Source of the DNA: Verrucomicrobiota bacterium
Lineage (GTDB): Bacteria > Verrucomicrobiota > Verrucomicrobiia > Opitutales > Puniceicoccaceae
Direction: 5' to 3'
Assembly: GCA_038744685.1 (NCBI GenBank)
Contig: JBCDMB010000012.1
Coordinates: 1-64,000 of the forward strand
DNA length: 64,000 bases
This document shows positions 51,894 to 60,745 of this stretch, piece by piece (position 1 is the first letter of the stretch; every line of letters begins with the position of its first letter). Under the pieces are notes generated by a model. That model made no database searches and was not told the DNA's origin. It saw only the letters and a list, made by a program, of their open reading frames with translations. A program made the position numbers and the translations under genes.

Positions 51894-51896
51894 TTT

Positions 51897-51996
51897 TACT
51901 AACGTCGAGGCTAGGCGACTCGGCCTTAGACATCCAAACTTCTGTGGATTGTCAATTTCACGGGCGAGTTCATCGGGTTGCCTACGCTGGTTGGAT
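51897..51996 (-). other. attC-like site c (100 bp)
   Basis: On the minus strand ATCCAAC (perfect RYYYAAC) - CAGCG spacer - TAGGCAAC ... GTCGCCTA - spacer - GTTAGTA, then AAAATG, the start of the SHD1 gene. Inner boxes pair with one mismatch. The best match in this window to the R''-L''-L'-R' architecture of an integron attC site. Confidence 0.62.
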
Positions 51997-52240
51997 ATGG
52001 GCCTGGTTACTAAGGATCAGTCACGATATTCTGTACAGGGCCGTTGCCTTCATTGCAATCTGTTTCTCACCACGGAGAACACGGAAAACGCAGATCCAAT
52101 AGTTCATTTTTCTCTTCGTTCTCCCTTCCGTGCTTTCTGAGCGATCCGTTGTTCAGATTCTTTTCTTTCCCATACGTCAAAGGTCATACGACGAAGGAAA
52201 GCGGAGCTTCCGATAGTTATGTGCACTGGCTTGTTGTGTG
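51997..52240. other. intergenic, possible degenerate cassette
   Basis: 244 bp without a convincing gene. It contains ACCACGGAGAACACGGAAAA and CTTCCGTGCTTTCTG, words like those that border GxxExxY genes elsewhere, and a hairpin GGAAGCTCCGCTTTCC next to the following stop codon. Confidence 0.35.
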
Positions 52241-52768
52241 TTAGTAGTAGTGAAGCGTCCCATTAGGATTAGGTTCATTAAGACTTAATGGAGTTATGCC
52301 GCAGGGCAAATGTCCATTCTGATATACTTCTAATAGTCTGTCATGAAATCGAGGGATGCGAAACTGTGAAAATGCTATCTCTTGTAGAGCAGTGACTATA
52401 TCCCATCCAATCGCTTCGATCAGCTTGCTTCCCAGGTTCAAATCCGAAATTCTTCCTTCGACCTTGGGAGCAATATGGACGTCAAAAAAACCTCTGAGGG
52501 CGCGAGCGGAGTTATTCCATTCCGTATAGTTTTGAGAATGTCTGGACGACAGGAAGCCGGTAACTTCGTTACGCATTTCAAGGCGGAAATCTGTCCAATC
52601 ATCTGACATTGCCATGCTTATGGCTTCATCTCGGTCTTGAACATTTATGGCGTCTTTGATGCTGTCCTTCTGACCAATTCGGTTGAGCCAATCAATTCCA
52701 GCAATCCTTTCCAATTCTTCTTCAGGAAAGGGCTTTAGATAATACAGTGGTCTTGGATAGGTAAGCAT
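52241..52768 (-). CDS. hypothetical protein
   Basis: A 175-residue soluble protein (starts MLTYPRPLYYLKPFPEEELE, ends GTLHYY) with a helical central part. No family recognised. Its ATG lies 7 nt after GTTGGGT, the core box of attC-like site b, typical cassette spacing. Confidence 0.5.
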   Translation of the reverse strand: MLTYPRPLYYLKPFPEEELERIAGIDWLNRIGQKDSIKDAINVQDRDEAISMAMSDDWTDFRLEMRNEVTGFLSSRHSQNYTEWNNSARALRGFFDVHIAPKVEGRISDLNLGSKLIEAIGWDIVTALQEIAFSQFRIPRFHDRLLEVYQNGHLPCGITPLSLNEPNPNGTLHYY

Positions 52769-52775
52769 TATTTTT

Positions 52776-52847
52776 ACCCAACGCCGAGATGTCTCAAGAC
52801 TGAAGCGCGGAGCGCGTAATGAAGTTTATACGACTGCCTAGTTCTAC
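52776..52847 (-). other. attC-like site b (72 bp)
   Basis: On the minus strand GTAGAAC...GTTGGGT, the latter a perfect GTTRRRY. It spans exactly from the TAG stop of the 52844 gene (overlapped) to just before the next start. The inner part GCGCTCCGCGC sits in an imperfect stem including GTCTTGAGAC, shared with sites j and g. Confidence 0.58.
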
Positions 52848-53248
52848 TTCTCACTTGTCCATCCGTCTGATTTTTGGATAGCGGTAAAAAGCATTTCGAT
52901 AGCTTCAGTCTCCGAGTACGCTCTACCCGAAACACGAGCTTCACTCCATGGTTGTGATTCTCTAGGCATCAAGTAATCGATACGGTATTCATTTGGAGTC
53001 GTTCCAAAGACCGAGACATACCACGGAGACTCATATGTGTCTTCTTCTAAAAAATAGAGTTTAGCGTGAGATGTAAGGCCAAACGCAACCGTTTCATTTC
53101 TACTCTTTTTTAAGTTTCGGAGTAGGCTAAGCATTGCCTCTCCCATCTTCTTGGAAGCTTCACTTTCTGATCTGGCAAATTCTGTGTAGAATTCTTCGAG
53201 ACTCTGACGTTTTTGGTCTTTGCAGCGAGATAGATTCATTTCTTTCAT
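52844..53248 (-). CDS. hypothetical protein
   Basis: A 134-residue soluble protein from ATG 53248 (MKEMNLSRCKDQ), or 143 residues from 53275. It ends with a small alpha/beta segment (YRIDYLMPRESQPWSEARV). No family recognised. The rightmost member of the cassette-like series. Confidence 0.5.
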   Translation of the reverse strand: MKEMNLSRCKDQKRQSLEEFYTEFARSESEASKKMGEAMLSLLRNLKKSRNETVAFGLTSHAKLYFLEEDTYESPWYVSVFGTTPNEYRIDYLMPRESQPWSEARVSGRAYSETEAIEMLFTAIQKSDGWTSEK

Positions 53249-53263
53249 AGATTGCGCCGTTGA

Positions 53264-53325
53264 AACGCGCAACACTTGGACTATAGCCCCGACATGACCG
53301 GGGTGGAAGGAAAATCGCGGAGCCG
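53264..53325. repeat. repeat family B, left-end fragment (B5)
   Basis: GGACTATAGCCCCGACATGA followed by GGTGGAAGGAAAATCGCGGA, matching only the left part of family B. It marks the right border of the accessory region, 5' of the 52844 gene. Confidence 0.55.
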
Positions 53326-53402
53326 TCTTTTGGTCTTATCAATCCCTTTTTGTCTACTCACGGTTGACTCGACTAGACTCGGACGAAGGGTGTGGCGCCC
53401 TC

Positions 53403-54800
53403 CTACTCTTTCCCAGCCTCTTCACGAACCGGCAGCAAGGTCGCTTCGCTCATTCCGTGAATTATTTTTTTATCTGCTGGGCAGACGGTGGCTAGGATGC
53501 CTTCGAGCTCGTAGCTGTCGCTTCCCAAGCGGAAGTAGAACGGGCAAAGGCGGACCCTTCCTTCCATGATTTTGGGTTCGCCGTCAGGTCCGTAAACCGG
53601 ATGCCGAATTCTCTTTGGCTTGTGAAAACGCTGAAGCACGTAGAGGTTCTCATCGGCTTCTCTCATCGCCTGGCGGAGAGCCGCCGTCCAGTTCTCCCGG
53701 GACACGTCGCTCCCGAGAACCACACTTCTCGCACCCCAGGCCTTTTCGTTGAAACCACTCATTTTGAGGATCAAATTGCGCTCTTTTTGCGATCCTTCTC
53801 CCAGTTCATCCCAAGAGGATATTGGCAACTGGCCGACCGTCGGCGCGTGAAGGAAAGCGTTTGCCGAAACGGGAGCCGAATCGACAATCCAAGTATCCGG
53901 GACGATTCGAAACAGAATGCGGCGGCTCTTCTTCCCCAGGTTTTCCTCCCAAAATGCCTTTAGCTTTGGATGGTGAAGCAAGCCGAGGCTCAGCTTCTCT
54001 TCCTGATAGTGCTTTACAGGAGGAGTCACCCGCAACGAACCATTCTCAACGGCCTTCACCAGATCGTCCGCCCACGCAAAGCCCGCCAGGTCAAACAGCT
54101 CCCAGAAGCGATACATGACATCAATCTTCTGCGGATTTCCATCAATGGAGGCGCAAATCGATTCCCCCAGAACCATGATTTCCTCCGGATGGAAAACAAA
54201 GACCCTCCGTCCTTTCCGCTGAAGCTGCGAAGCAATCCACTCCATCTCCGGTCGGTAGGTCTCTGCTTCGTCACTCACCACCAAGGCGACGAAGGGATTC
54301 TCATACAGGTCGGAGCCATCCGTGATCGCACGGAAAAAGGCCTCCGGAATCTCTTCTTCGGACTCAACCACCGGGCCATCCCCGCGGTAGAGTTCATTCA
54401 AAAAGCCGGTCAAACCAATCCCGCCCGGAACTGAATCAATCTCGGTGAGACAAAAGCCCTCGTCGGTGAGCAGAAGATCCGGCCTGATGATCGCCGGAAG
54501 ATCGTTCTTGACGGTTTCGACTCTTCCATGCTCGACGAGTGGGCCCGGTTTTCCCCGGTCAAGGTATTCGGCTACCCATCCTGCTTCCAACTCTCCGTTC
54601 CTTAGAATGCGACTGCCGCTCGAAGAACGTCGATACAACCTTTCGAGCGCCAACTGAAACTCTGCGAGCGCCGGACCGATTTCGCGGATCGAAGCCAACT
54701 GCTGCGGACTCAAGGGGAACGCGTCCGGAGAAGTGATCCAGGTCTTGTCTGCGAAAAGCGTTGTCCCGGCAAAAGCCTTCTGGAGGTCGTCCTTCTTCAC
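53403..54800 (-). CDS. ATP-grasp-like protein (glutathionylspermidine-synthase-like)
   Basis: A 465-residue protein. [30 protein letters not shown] recalls the substrate/Mg segment of circularly permuted ATP-grasp enzymes, and [19 protein letters not shown] and [14 protein letters not shown] resemble ATP-binding strands. The family is a pattern-based guess and no substrate is suggested. Its start overlaps the prfB stop by ATGA, so it is translationally coupled to release factor 2. Confidence 0.5.
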   Translation of the reverse strand: MKKDDLQKAFAGTTLFADKTWITSPDAFPLSPQQLASIREIGPALAEFQLALERLYRRSSSGSRILRNGELEAGWVAEYLDRGKPGPLVEHGRVETVKNDLPAIIRPDLLLTDEGFCLTEIDSVPGGIGLTGFLNELYRGDGPVVESEEEIPEAFFRAITDGSDLYENPFVALVVSDEAETYRPEMEWIASQLQRKGRRVFVFHPEEIMVLGESICASIDGNPQKIDVMYRFWELFDLAGFAWADDLVKAVENGSLRVTPPVKHYQEEKLSLGLLHHPKLKAFWEENLGKKSRRILFRIVPDTWIVDSAPVSANAFLHAPTVGQLPISSWDELGEGSQKERNLILKMSGFNEKAWGARSVVLGSDVSRENWTAALRQAMREADENLYVLQRFHKPKRIRHPVYGPDGEPKIMEGRVRLCPFYFRLGSDSYELEGILATVCPADKKIIHGMSEATLLPVREEAGKE

Positions 54801-55946
54801 ACGTCCGAGTCATTCCCCGCTGCTGCGTTGCGGCCAACCGGGCCGCCCGCTCTGAGCCAGGCATGAACAAATGGATCCAGTTCTCCATCCATAACGCCCT
54901 GAATATTGGATGTCTCCTCGCCTGTCCGAAGATCCTTGACCATCTGATAGGGCTGGAAAACGTAGTTCCGAATCTGATTCCCCCAGGCAATTTCACCCTT
55001 CTCCCCATAAAATTTCTCCATCTCCGAACGCTTCTCGTCCTCCATCTGTTCGTAGATGCGCGACTTCAGCATCTTCATCGCAGTCGCCTTGTTCTTGTGC
55101 TGGGAGCGATCACTTTGACAAGCGGCCACCAGGCCGGTCGGCAGGTGTGTCAGACGGACCGCCGAGTCGGTCTTATTCACGTGCTGCCCACCCTTCCCAC
55201 TGGACCGGTAGGTATCAATCCGTAAATCCTCATCGCGAATCTCCAGCTCGATGTCGTCATCCACTTCCGCAATCACATCCACCGAGCAGAAGGAGGTGTG
55301 CCGTCTCTTATTGGAATCAAACGGGCTGATCCGCACCAAGCGATGAACCCCCCGCTCCGCTTTGGAGAACCCATAAGCATTATCCCCCGAGATTCGTAGA
55401 GTGGCCCTCGATATTCCCGCTTCTTCCCCCGGTTGAATATCCTGCACCTCGACCTCAAATCCCGAGCGTTCACTCCACCGAGTGTACATCCGCAAAAGCA
55501 TATCCGCCCAATCACAGGACTCGGTCCCTCCAGCACCCGCATGGATGCTGAGGATCGCATCCTTCGCGTCATGCGGACCACTCAGGAAAGACTGCAGCTC
55601 CAACCGATCGATTTTTTTCTGGAGAGCGCCTGCCAACTGTTCGGTCTCCGCAGCAGCCGTCATAGCATCTTCGCCCTCTTCTTCATCGGCCAGCTCTGCC
55701 ATGGTTTTGACGTCCTCCACTTCGGACTGGAGACCCTCCATCCCCTCCACAAGGCGCTTCATCCGACTGACCTCGCCCGTGAGTCTCTGGGCTTCTTCGT
55801 TGTTATCCCAAAACCCGGGCTCCGACATCTTTTGCTCCGATGCCGCTATCTCCTTCTTCTTTTGATCGACGTCAAAGATACCTCCAGAGGTAACCGGCAC
55901 GCTTGTGCAGTTCATCAATCTGGGAAAGAAGCTCGGGCGTAATCAT
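54797..55946 (-). CDS. prfB: peptide chain release factor 2, with programmed +1 frameshift
   Basis: 382 residues when decoded with a +1 shift. The zero-frame part runs from ATG 55946 ([20 protein letters not shown]) through 24 codons to an in-frame TGA at 55874-55872. A shift at CTT TGA C continues as [13 protein letters not shown]. It carries the RF2 anticodon tripeptide SPF ([14 protein letters not shown]) and the catalytic GGQ ([18 protein letters not shown]). It reads UGA and UAA stops, and the frameshift autoregulates it. Starting at the downstream Met (55918) would lose the conserved N-terminus. Confidence 0.97.
55871..55885 (-). promoter_or_regulatory. RF2 programmed-frameshift signal
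   Basis: On the minus strand GGAGG TAT CTT TGA C: an internal Shine-Dalgarno-like GGAGG, 3 nt spacer, the slippery CTT, the UGA stop and the following C, as in Escherichia coli prfB. When RF2 is scarce, slow UGA decoding lets the ribosome slip +1 and make full-length factor. Confidence 0.96.
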
Positions 55947-56059
55947 AGTGAAAATTCTAGGCACCCTCTGATCAGGAAACCGTCCTGATTGAGAAACAGG
56001 TCACTAGAATCGTCAACCGGTTTCGCAATCGAAGGGAAACCCGCGAACTGCGGAGGGAC

Positions 56060-57154
56060 CTACGAAGCGAACCCTCCCTTGAGATAAACCACTGGGAATC
56101 TTCTAGTCGTCGAATTGATCGCACCGGCCAGCAAGCGGCTCGTTACACCATTCTCACAAACCAGACAAACCGTCCGGTCCTCCGGGAGAATCGTTGGATC
56201 TTCCAATATATCGTCGGTCCGAATGCTCTCGGCACTACTGAGAATTCCTGAAGGGGCCGGAACTCCTTCCCTTAAGTTCACCAGGAGGAATGGTTTGTTC
56301 ATGGAGCAAGCCCTTTCAATTCTCTCCAGGGTCCAGTCGGCTTCTTCACTTTCCCCCTCTTCGTTCCCGAATCTCTCCGGTGACTTTGCCCCCGGGATCC
56401 TGAACTGCACGGATTCATTGGTCACTGCATGGACGGAAGTCACGACTCCCGGTGCGACCGTTCCCGATCCGGTGATTACATTCACCGCTTCACGAGCTTG
56501 CCAGTTTCCCGCTAGAGAGGAGGTTGTTCCCATCATACCAGTCACCTCGCAATTTGAGGATCCATCAGCGGCGGCGAAAAGATCACGAAACCGTGCCCCA
56601 TATTCCGCCCAAAAAAGAGCCATCTGAAAGCTGTCTCCATGGAGACCAGCAAAAATCCACGGACGGCCGACTTCGGCGCATACCTGATCGATGCAGACTC
56701 TGGTTTGAAAATTATCGGTAGCGTCAATCACAAGATCATGGCTCTCGGCGATAGACGTTCCATTCTCAACCCCGAAGGCCTCGACCCGCGCTGAGACCTC
56801 GATGAAGGGATTCTGCCGACGGATGCGGCCCACCGCAGTCACCGCCTTACTTCGACCGGCATCTTCGAGGGAATACAACCACTGGCGGGCAATGTTCGTA
56901 GGTTCAATTGAATCGGGATCCATCACAGTGAGGTGGCCGACACCTGCTCCTGCCAAAGCCTGCAAAACCGGGCAGCCGAGCCCACCTGCACCGACCACCA
57001 AAACCCGTGAACACTTCAGCTTCAACTGCCCCTCCAAACCGATACGCGGCAAACCGATCTGGCGGGAGTAAAAAGACCGCTCTTCGCTGGAAAGTGACTC
57101 TCCGGAGAAACGATCAAAAACAGCTCTCAAGTACGACACAGGCAGACGATACAA
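56060..57154 (-). CDS. ThiF/MoeB-like E1 protein with C-terminal rhodanese-like domain
   Basis: A 364-residue protein. FYSRQIGLPRIGLEGQLKLK and RVLVVGAGGLGCPVLQALAGAGVGHLTVMD form the nucleotide-binding core, and VIDATDNFQTR is also conserved. The C-terminal 90 residues resemble a rhodanese domain with CENGVTSR holding a candidate active cysteine. The zinc CxxC of MoeB is not obvious. It would adenylate a small sulfur-carrier protein for thiamine, molybdopterin or thiolation pathways. MoeB-like use would suit the molybdenum-dependent nitrate reductase nearby, which is an inference. Confidence 0.85.
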   Translation of the reverse strand: MYRLPVSYLRAVFDRFSGESLSSEERSFYSRQIGLPRIGLEGQLKLKCSRVLVVGAGGLGCPVLQALAGAGVGHLTVMDPDSIEPTNIARQWLYSLEDAGRSKAVTAVGRIRRQNPFIEVSARVEAFGVENGTSIAESHDLVIDATDNFQTRVCIDQVCAEVGRPWIFAGLHGDSFQMALFWAEYGARFRDLFAAADGSSNCEVTGMMGTTSSLAGNWQAREAVNVITGSGTVAPGVVTSVHAVTNESVQFRIPGAKSPERFGNEEGESEEADWTLERIERACSMNKPFLLVNLREGVPAPSGILSSAESIRTDDILEDPTILPEDRTVCLVCENGVTSRLLAGAINSTTRRFPVVYLKGGFAS

Positions 57155-57171
57155 AGGGTTTCCAACACCCT

Positions 57172-57209
57172 CAAAACAAAAAAGGCGGGGCCGAAAACTC
57201 GACCCCGCC
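57172..57209 (-). terminator. Rho-independent terminator, probably of the porin gene
   Basis: On the minus strand GGCGGGG...CCCCGCC followed by TTTTTTGTTTTG: a 7 bp G/C stem plus a T-run. The nearest upstream minus-strand gene is the porin, but element copy 4 now lies between the porin stop and this terminator. Confidence 0.88.
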
Positions 57210-57226
57210 CACCAAACAACTACCTT

Positions 57227-57541
57227 AGGGCACTTCGATTAACCTCCTTTGGCTCGTGATTGCGGCACCGCCGGAATCCGGGTGAGGCTGCGGAGAGGTT
57301 TGCGGGCCAGAGGCCCTCGGACCTCTCCGCCAACGCTGCCCGGAACCGGTGCTGCCGCAACCCCTTCCCTTCGGTAGGCTCAGGGCCTTGAGTCTTGTCG
57401 AAAGGCGGGGCGAGACACTTTTGGTTTTGAGCCGCGTTGCGGCTTCGCAGACGGGCTTCTAGCACGCCAAGCGAAGCCGTCGCCTTGCTCAAAACCAAAA
57501 TTGCTCTCGTCACGTCCAAAGGAGGTTAATCGAAGTGCCCT
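57227..57541 (-). mobile_element. MITE-like element, copy 4 (315 bp)
   Basis: Same 26 bp inverted repeats as copy 3, flanked by TT on both sides. It sits outside the cassette-like region, between the porin stop and its terminator. It is the same length as copy 2 and carries the same extra internal segment. Inside, the arms TTTTGGTTTTGAGC / GCTCAAAACCAAAA and GGCTTCGC / GCGAAGCC nest as a long hairpin. Confidence 0.9.
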
Positions 57542-57555
57542 TTATTTGAACAAAC

Positions 57556-58836
57556 CTAGTAGATGAAATTGATTTCGATGGTGAACATCGTCTTGTCGAG
57601 CGCGCCCGCCAGGCCGCCTACGTTTCCACCGACTCCGCCGGTTCCAACCCCACCGTCAGTGGAGTAGTCTCCAAACTTCGTGACCACTGAGAAATACTCG
57701 GCGAACTTGTAGGCAGCAACGAAGTCGATCTCGGTTCCCCCATTTTGCCCGGGAGCACTCTTCGACTCCGGATCGAACCAGTGGTAGATTACCTTGGTCA
57801 TGATTCCGTTACCCACCGGGATTTTGTAACCCGCGTAGATGTAGTAGTCCTCCAGACCATCGGTGAATCCATTGAGAGGAATCAGGGCATCGGCAAACCC
57901 GTTGAACTTGTGAACCGTTGCATAAGGCGTTCTGAACCCGGGCTCAAGAATCTCAAAGCCAGCACCAAGAGTCACTCCGAACACATTGGTCGACAGATCG
58001 CCCGCGTAGTAAAAGCCGTCGTAATCCAGTGGTGAAGGATCAATCGCTTCCTGCCAGGCGATACTGGCAGCATACTTGAACTTTTGTTCCGAAACCGAGA
58101 ATCCTCCGACAACCCGGGATCCAATGGTTTGGTTGGAAGAGCCCGCATTTCCGGTGTCTTCACCTTCGATATTGTAATAGAACGCCGTAAGCGTTGCCTT
58201 CTCTGGAAAACCGTAGGCGAAGTTGAAACCGAACGAATCAATATCGTTCTCCTCCGCAGTCACGGTATTCTGCTGGCCAAAGTAGAAAGCTTTCGCCGAA
58301 AGGTTTTCAATTCCGGTAAAGTCACCGGTTCCACCGTCAAAAGTCTGATCGTTCATCCTCCACCCGACGGATCCGATGAAGCGCTGGTCATCAAGATTGT
58401 ATACCTGACGTCCCACCTTTGCTTTCCCGTAGTCTGGATTTGCATACTGGATCCAGAGTTGGTTGAGCTCCGTGCCCTCACCGGCTTCATCGAGCGGTTG
58501 GATGTCTCCTTCCACCGAAGTAAGAGTCTCCCCTTCTGCCATGGCTGTGAACCCATAGAAGTTGGGTGTGGTGTAGCCGTATCGGATGCGGAAAGCCGTT
58601 CCATCCCGGTCGGCGGGACTCCCGTCCGGAAGATTGCCGGATGGCGTGTCTAAATCGAAGACTTCGTTCCGCAAACGGATATTGATGTTGAACTTCCCAG
58701 GGACGGTTTCTTCGAGCTTGTTGAATCCTTGAGTCAGCAAAGATTCTTTTGGCTCGGGTGCGTCTTGGGCGAGGAGAGAGACCGCACCAGATATGGCTAG
58801 GAACGGAATGGATGCGATTAGTTTTCGATTTTTCAT
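57556..58836 (-). CDS. outer-membrane porin-like beta-barrel protein
   Basis: A 426-residue protein. A signal peptide (LIASIPFLAISGAVSLLA) is followed by alternating aromatic strands (FNINIRLRNEVF, GTAFRIRYGYTTPNFYGF, KVIYHWFD) and a C-terminal FTIEINFIY ending in an aromatic residue, as expected of an outer-membrane barrel. It could let anions such as nitrate through, given its position next to the nitrate operon; this is an inference. A separate promoter is likely in the 157 bp upstream. Confidence 0.8.
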   Translation of the reverse strand: MKNRKLIASIPFLAISGAVSLLAQDAPEPKESLLTQGFNKLEETVPGKFNINIRLRNEVFDLDTPSGNLPDGSPADRDGTAFRIRYGYTTPNFYGFTAMAEGETLTSVEGDIQPLDEAGEGTELNQLWIQYANPDYGKAKVGRQVYNLDDQRFIGSVGWRMNDQTFDGGTGDFTGIENLSAKAFYFGQQNTVTAEENDIDSFGFNFAYGFPEKATLTAFYYNIEGEDTGNAGSSNQTIGSRVVGGFSVSEQKFKYAASIAWQEAIDPSPLDYDGFYYAGDLSTNVFGVTLGAGFEILEPGFRTPYATVHKFNGFADALIPLNGFTDGLEDYYIYAGYKIPVGNGIMTKVIYHWFDPESKSAPGQNGGTEIDFVAAYKFAEYFSVVTKFGDYSTDGGVGTGGVGGNVGGLAGALDKTMFTIEINFIY

Positions 58837-58993
58837 TTATTGTGTTTGTTTTGGAAGAGTGCGCTCACGCGCGTGCTTTTATGCATCACTTTGGATGCCA
58901 AAATTATTAATACGAAACCTTTATACATTAATATTATTCATGTTTTGGCTGAAAGAATTTCGTCTGTGATTTTGATCGGCAAATTACTCCACG

Positions 58994-60745
58994 TTAGTAA
59001 ACGTCCCGCTGATAGTGCTTCTCCGATTTCAGCTTCTTCACGTAACCGGAAGCCTCGTCTTCGGACATCTTTCCGTGTTCGGCAATGATCTCGTGGAGAG
59101 CGAGATCCACGTCCTTTGCCATTCTCGATGCGTCTCCGCAAACGAAGAAAGAAGCTCCTCCTTCGAGCCACGCAAACAACTCAGCTCCCTGCTCCCGCAT
59201 ACGATCCTGAACGTAGATCTTCTCCTTTTGGTCGCGGGAAAAAGCGGTGTCCAATCGCTGGAGCTTTCCGTCTTTGAACCATTGCTCTAAGGTGTCTCGA
59301 TAGAGGAAATCGGTCGCACACTTCTGATCTCCAAAAAACAGCCAGTTTCGGCCCGAAGCCTCCTTTGCGATCCGATCTTCCATGAAGGCTCTAAAGGGGG
59401 CGATACCCGTTCCCGGACCAATCATGATCGCATCCTGAGAAAGGTCCTCGGGAGGACGGAAATTCTTATTCGCGTGCGTGTAGACCATCACTTCAGAACC
59501 CTCCGGAGCGAGGGATAAGAAATCAGAGCACACTCCAAATCTTGTCCGCCCCTCCTTCTCATAAAACACCCGTGCAACAGTGACGTGAACCTCACTAGGA
59601 TGGGCTTCCGGACTGGATGAGATGGAATACAAACGGTGATTCAGCTTCTTTAAGATCGAGACCAAAGCCTCTCCGTTTGCGAACTGAACCGGGTAGTCGG
59701 TAACGAGATCGAGCAAGTCACGGCCCCAGCAATACTCATCAAAAGCCTTCTTGTTCTCAATGAGTGTGAGAAGGGATTCGCTTCCATTACTGGCAGCCAC
59801 AGCTTCTGCCAATTTTTTGGTTACATTGGTGATCTCAAAATCAGAACGAAGAGCCTCTTCGAGCGACTTGCTGGCACCATCCGCACCCATCACTTCCCCT
59901 TTTGGATCGAGCTCCAGACGTGCAATCAGATCATTCACGAGCTTTTCATTGTTGAGAGGAATCACCGCAAGTGCATCCCCGACCTCGTATTCAAGCCCCG
60001 AACCCTCCAACGAGAGGGATACGTGCCGGGTTTCCTTGGCTGAACCTTCTTTATTCAAGTTTAGATTCTGAAGGACTTTGGCTGGAAATGGGTTCTTCTT
60101 TCCATAGGCTTCGGCGACTTCAGTCTCGGCGGAAACCTCTGGTGCAACGACCGTTTCTGTTGGAGCGGAACTCGCCAAAGCAGATCCCAGTGATTGGATC
60201 CAACCTTCAAAAGGTTCCTCAAACTCAACGTCAGCGTCGACCCGATCAACAAGCCTTTTCGCCCCCAGAGTCTCGAGGCGCCCGTCGAAGTCCTTCGCAC
60301 ATTTACAAAACTCCGGGTAGCTGGTATCCCCGAGACCGAAGACAGCAAAAGAGGTTTTCTCGAGGCGCGGCGCACCTTCGTCCATGAGAAAGGAATGTAA
60401 CCCCGCTGCATTATCCGGTGGTTCGCCATCACCATAGGTGCTGGATACCAAAACAAGGTTTTCTTCCTCGGTAATTTTGTCCGTTGAATAGGCGTCCATG
60501 TCGACAACTGTCGCTTCAACACCGGAGGACTTCAGTTGTTTGGCTGCTTGACCGGCAAGTGCTTCCGCATTGCCCGTTTGAGATCCAAAAAGGATCGTTG
60601 CTTTGACGGCGGGAGTTTCCTCCACCGCTTCCCCCGGACGTTCTGAGAACATACCTGCCAGAAAACCGTTGAGCCAGGCACGCTGGTCCGCGGAAAACGG
60701 CGCATTATCCGGAACGAAGGGGATATATGAGTTAGACTGTGGCAT
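58994..60745 (-). CDS. CysJ-type diflavin reductase (sulfite-reductase flavoprotein family)
   Basis: A 583-residue protein with three modules. An N-terminal [19 protein letters not shown] segment leads into a flavodoxin domain ([14 protein letters not shown] at about 51-64, [13 protein letters not shown]), an FAD-binding domain ([21 protein letters not shown]), and an NADPH domain ([31 protein letters not shown], ending YQRDVY). It would pass electrons from NADPH to the siroheme enzyme encoded upstream, overlapping it by 14 nt. In this operon it probably serves nitrite reduction, although sulfite reduction is possible. Confidence 0.93.
   Translation of the reverse strand: MPQSNSYIPFVPDNAPFSADQRAWLNGFLAGMFSERPGEAVEETPAVKATILFGSQTGNAEALAGQAAKQLKSSGVEATVVDMDAYSTDKITEEENLVLVSSTYGDGEPPDNAAGLHSFLMDEGAPRLEKTSFAVFGLGDTSYPEFCKCAKDFDGRLETLGAKRLVDRVDADVEFEEPFEGWIQSLGSALASSAPTETVVAPEVSAETEVAEAYGKKNPFPAKVLQNLNLNKEGSAKETRHVSLSLEGSGLEYEVGDALAVIPLNNEKLVNDLIARLELDPKGEVMGADGASKSLEEALRSDFEITNVTKKLAEAVAASNGSESLLTLIENKKAFDEYCWGRDLLDLVTDYPVQFANGEALVSILKKLNHRLYSISSSPEAHPSEVHVTVARVFYEKEGRTRFGVCSDFLSLAPEGSEVMVYTHANKNFRPPEDLSQDAIMIGPGTGIAPFRAFMEDRIAKEASGRNWLFFGDQKCATDFLYRDTLEQWFKDGKLQRLDTAFSRDQKEKIYVQDRMREQGAELFAWLEGGASFFVCGDASRMAKDVDLALHEIIAEHGKMSEDEASGYVKKLKSEKHYQRDVY

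Noticed and set aside
53276-53402. Possible attI site or integrase at the right (upstream) border of the cassette-like array
   Set aside because: Only a fragment of repeat B and a short unstructured stretch are present, followed by the ATP-grasp-like gene. No tyrosine-recombinase motif was found here.
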